From Euborellia annulipes (Eukaryota > Arthropoda > Insecta > Dermaptera > Anisolabididae): 64,000 bases of DNA. Numbering within the stretch: the first letter of the stretch is position 1; each line of letters starts with the position of its first letter. Both the position numbers and the translations under genes were made by a program. This document shows positions 63,465 to 64,000 of this stretch, one piece after another. The notes below the pieces were generated by a model. That model had not been told where the DNA came from and did no database searches. It saw only the letters and a list, made by a program, of their open reading frames with translations. The DNA is taken from positions 124,001 through 188,000 of the forward strand of contig JAKCPI010003172.1 in NCBI GenBank assembly GCA_023213315.1, written 5' to 3'.

Positions 63465-64000
63465 CTCGGGTTAAGTCGCGTGGGGTGCTGAGATTTACTC
63501 GACGTTTCGGCTCTCCTTTTGGAGCCATTTTCAAGAGAAGGAAGTTAGGAGGTAATGGTGGAGGGGGTTGTTTACGGGGTCGCAGTCTTCCTGGTCCCCA
63601 GGTCAATTTGGTGGATGACTCAGAGGCGTGGATTGGTCTCTGAGAACTGGAGGAAGGTTGGGTGTGTGTAATTGTGTTCGGTTTAGGTTGACTACGGGGC
63701 CTCAATCTGCCTACTCCCCAAGTCGGTGTGTTGGTGGTGTGTTTGGTGGATGCCTCAGAGGTCTGGGTTTGTCTCTGAGGAATGAACAGTGGTTGGTTCT
63801 GTGTAATCGGGTTTGTGTTTGGTTTGGGTTGAACCAACCACTGTCCATTCCTCAGAGACAAACCCAGACCTCTGAGGCATCCACCAAACACACCACCAAC
63901 ACACCGACTTGGGGAGTAGGCAGATTGAGGCCCCGTAGTCAACCTAAACCGAACACAATTCACACACCCAACCTTCCTCCAGTTCTCAGAGACCAATCCA
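63465..64000. repeat. Palindrome P6 with retroelement-like tail, runs off the window
   Basis: 63628-63810 and 63828-64000 are inverse arms (GGATTGGTCTCTGAGAACTG and its complement at the right edge), centred near 63818. The arm contains direct repeats of a roughly 140-bp unit (CTACGGGGCCTCAATCTGCC and TTACGGGGTCGCAGTCTTCC versions). Left of it, the minus strand reads CTTGAAAATGGCTCCAAAAG-GAGAGCCGAAACGTC, a variant of the hairpin motif. The minus frame at 63244-63996 (P/T/R-rich, WGVGRLRPRSQ and WGPGRLRPRK repeats) could be the C-terminal end of a retroelement protein, but half of it is the mirror arm. Confidence 0.65.

Noticed and set aside
63244..63996. 250-codon ORF as an intact gene
   Set aside because: About half is the mirror arm of a palindrome and the rest runs through a SINE tail and an AT hairpin; at most the middle part may be a retroelement remnant.

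Overview
This window reads as intergenic DNA of an arthropod-like invertebrate with an AT-rich, repeat-choked nuclear genome. The evidence is the AT-rich base composition, tRNA-derived SINEs, a Jockey-type reverse transcriptase, hAT and TA-targeting MITEs, insect/crustacean-style foldback elements, and the absence of any long cellular ORF. The exact taxon cannot be fixed from the sequence; a malacostracan crustacean or hemipteroid insect would both fit. I see no bacterial genes, rRNA, genuine tRNA or CRISPR.

Two families dominate. 'Family A' is a non-coding element of about 0.65-0.7 kb present in roughly 25 full or partial copies on both strands. Its 5' end is an AT-loop hairpin (ACTTTCTCTTACC ... 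GAGAGAAAGT). A hypervariable GTCTG/GT microsatellite follows. Its 3' end is a long hairpin framed by TCTGGTGTGAC/GTCACACCAGA whose tip is an inverted copy of the 5' end. 'SINE-1' is a tRNA-derived SINE (A box, B box, internal TTTAAGCCATTTGG/CCAAATGGCTTAAA hairpin, GT-rich tail, poly-A) present in about 17 full or partial copies, several with clear target-site duplications (TSDs).

Layout: 0-12 kb holds A copies, SINEs, a MITE nested in an A copy, and a palindrome-rich MITE. 12-20 kb holds three giant inverted repeats (12285-14206, about 16330-17950, 18315-19858). 19.9-21.8 kb is a TIR element with exon-like remnants. 25.2-29.6 kb is a deep nest: family A > Jockey retroposon > hAT element > mariner-like palindrome > GC-richer insert, dated by TSDs. 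31-36 kb holds GC-rich hAT-type fragments and unique islands. 39-42 kb holds a tandem duplication with a base-smeared copy and a fourth giant palindrome. 44.6-45.9 kb is a related TIR family (B) carrying a SINE dimer. 48.9-60 kb holds hAT MITEs, more A copies and SINEs. 61.9-63.1 kb is a 5'-truncated non-LTR retrotransposon with an intact 375-codon reverse-transcriptase ORF. The window ends in another palindrome that runs off the edge.

Between the repeats are short GC-richer unique islands (for example 8060-8215, 37270-37470, 42000-42190, 44130-44330, 55180-55420, 60600-61450). They look like conserved non-coding or first-exon sequence of neighbouring genes, but none is a confident gene. The only good protein evidence in the window is the two reverse transcriptases. 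The most interesting signals are the two-hairpin architecture of family A, the giant palindromes, a recurring CTGATGA-stem-GAAAC hairpin with compensating stem changes, and two stretches that look like base-calling artefacts.
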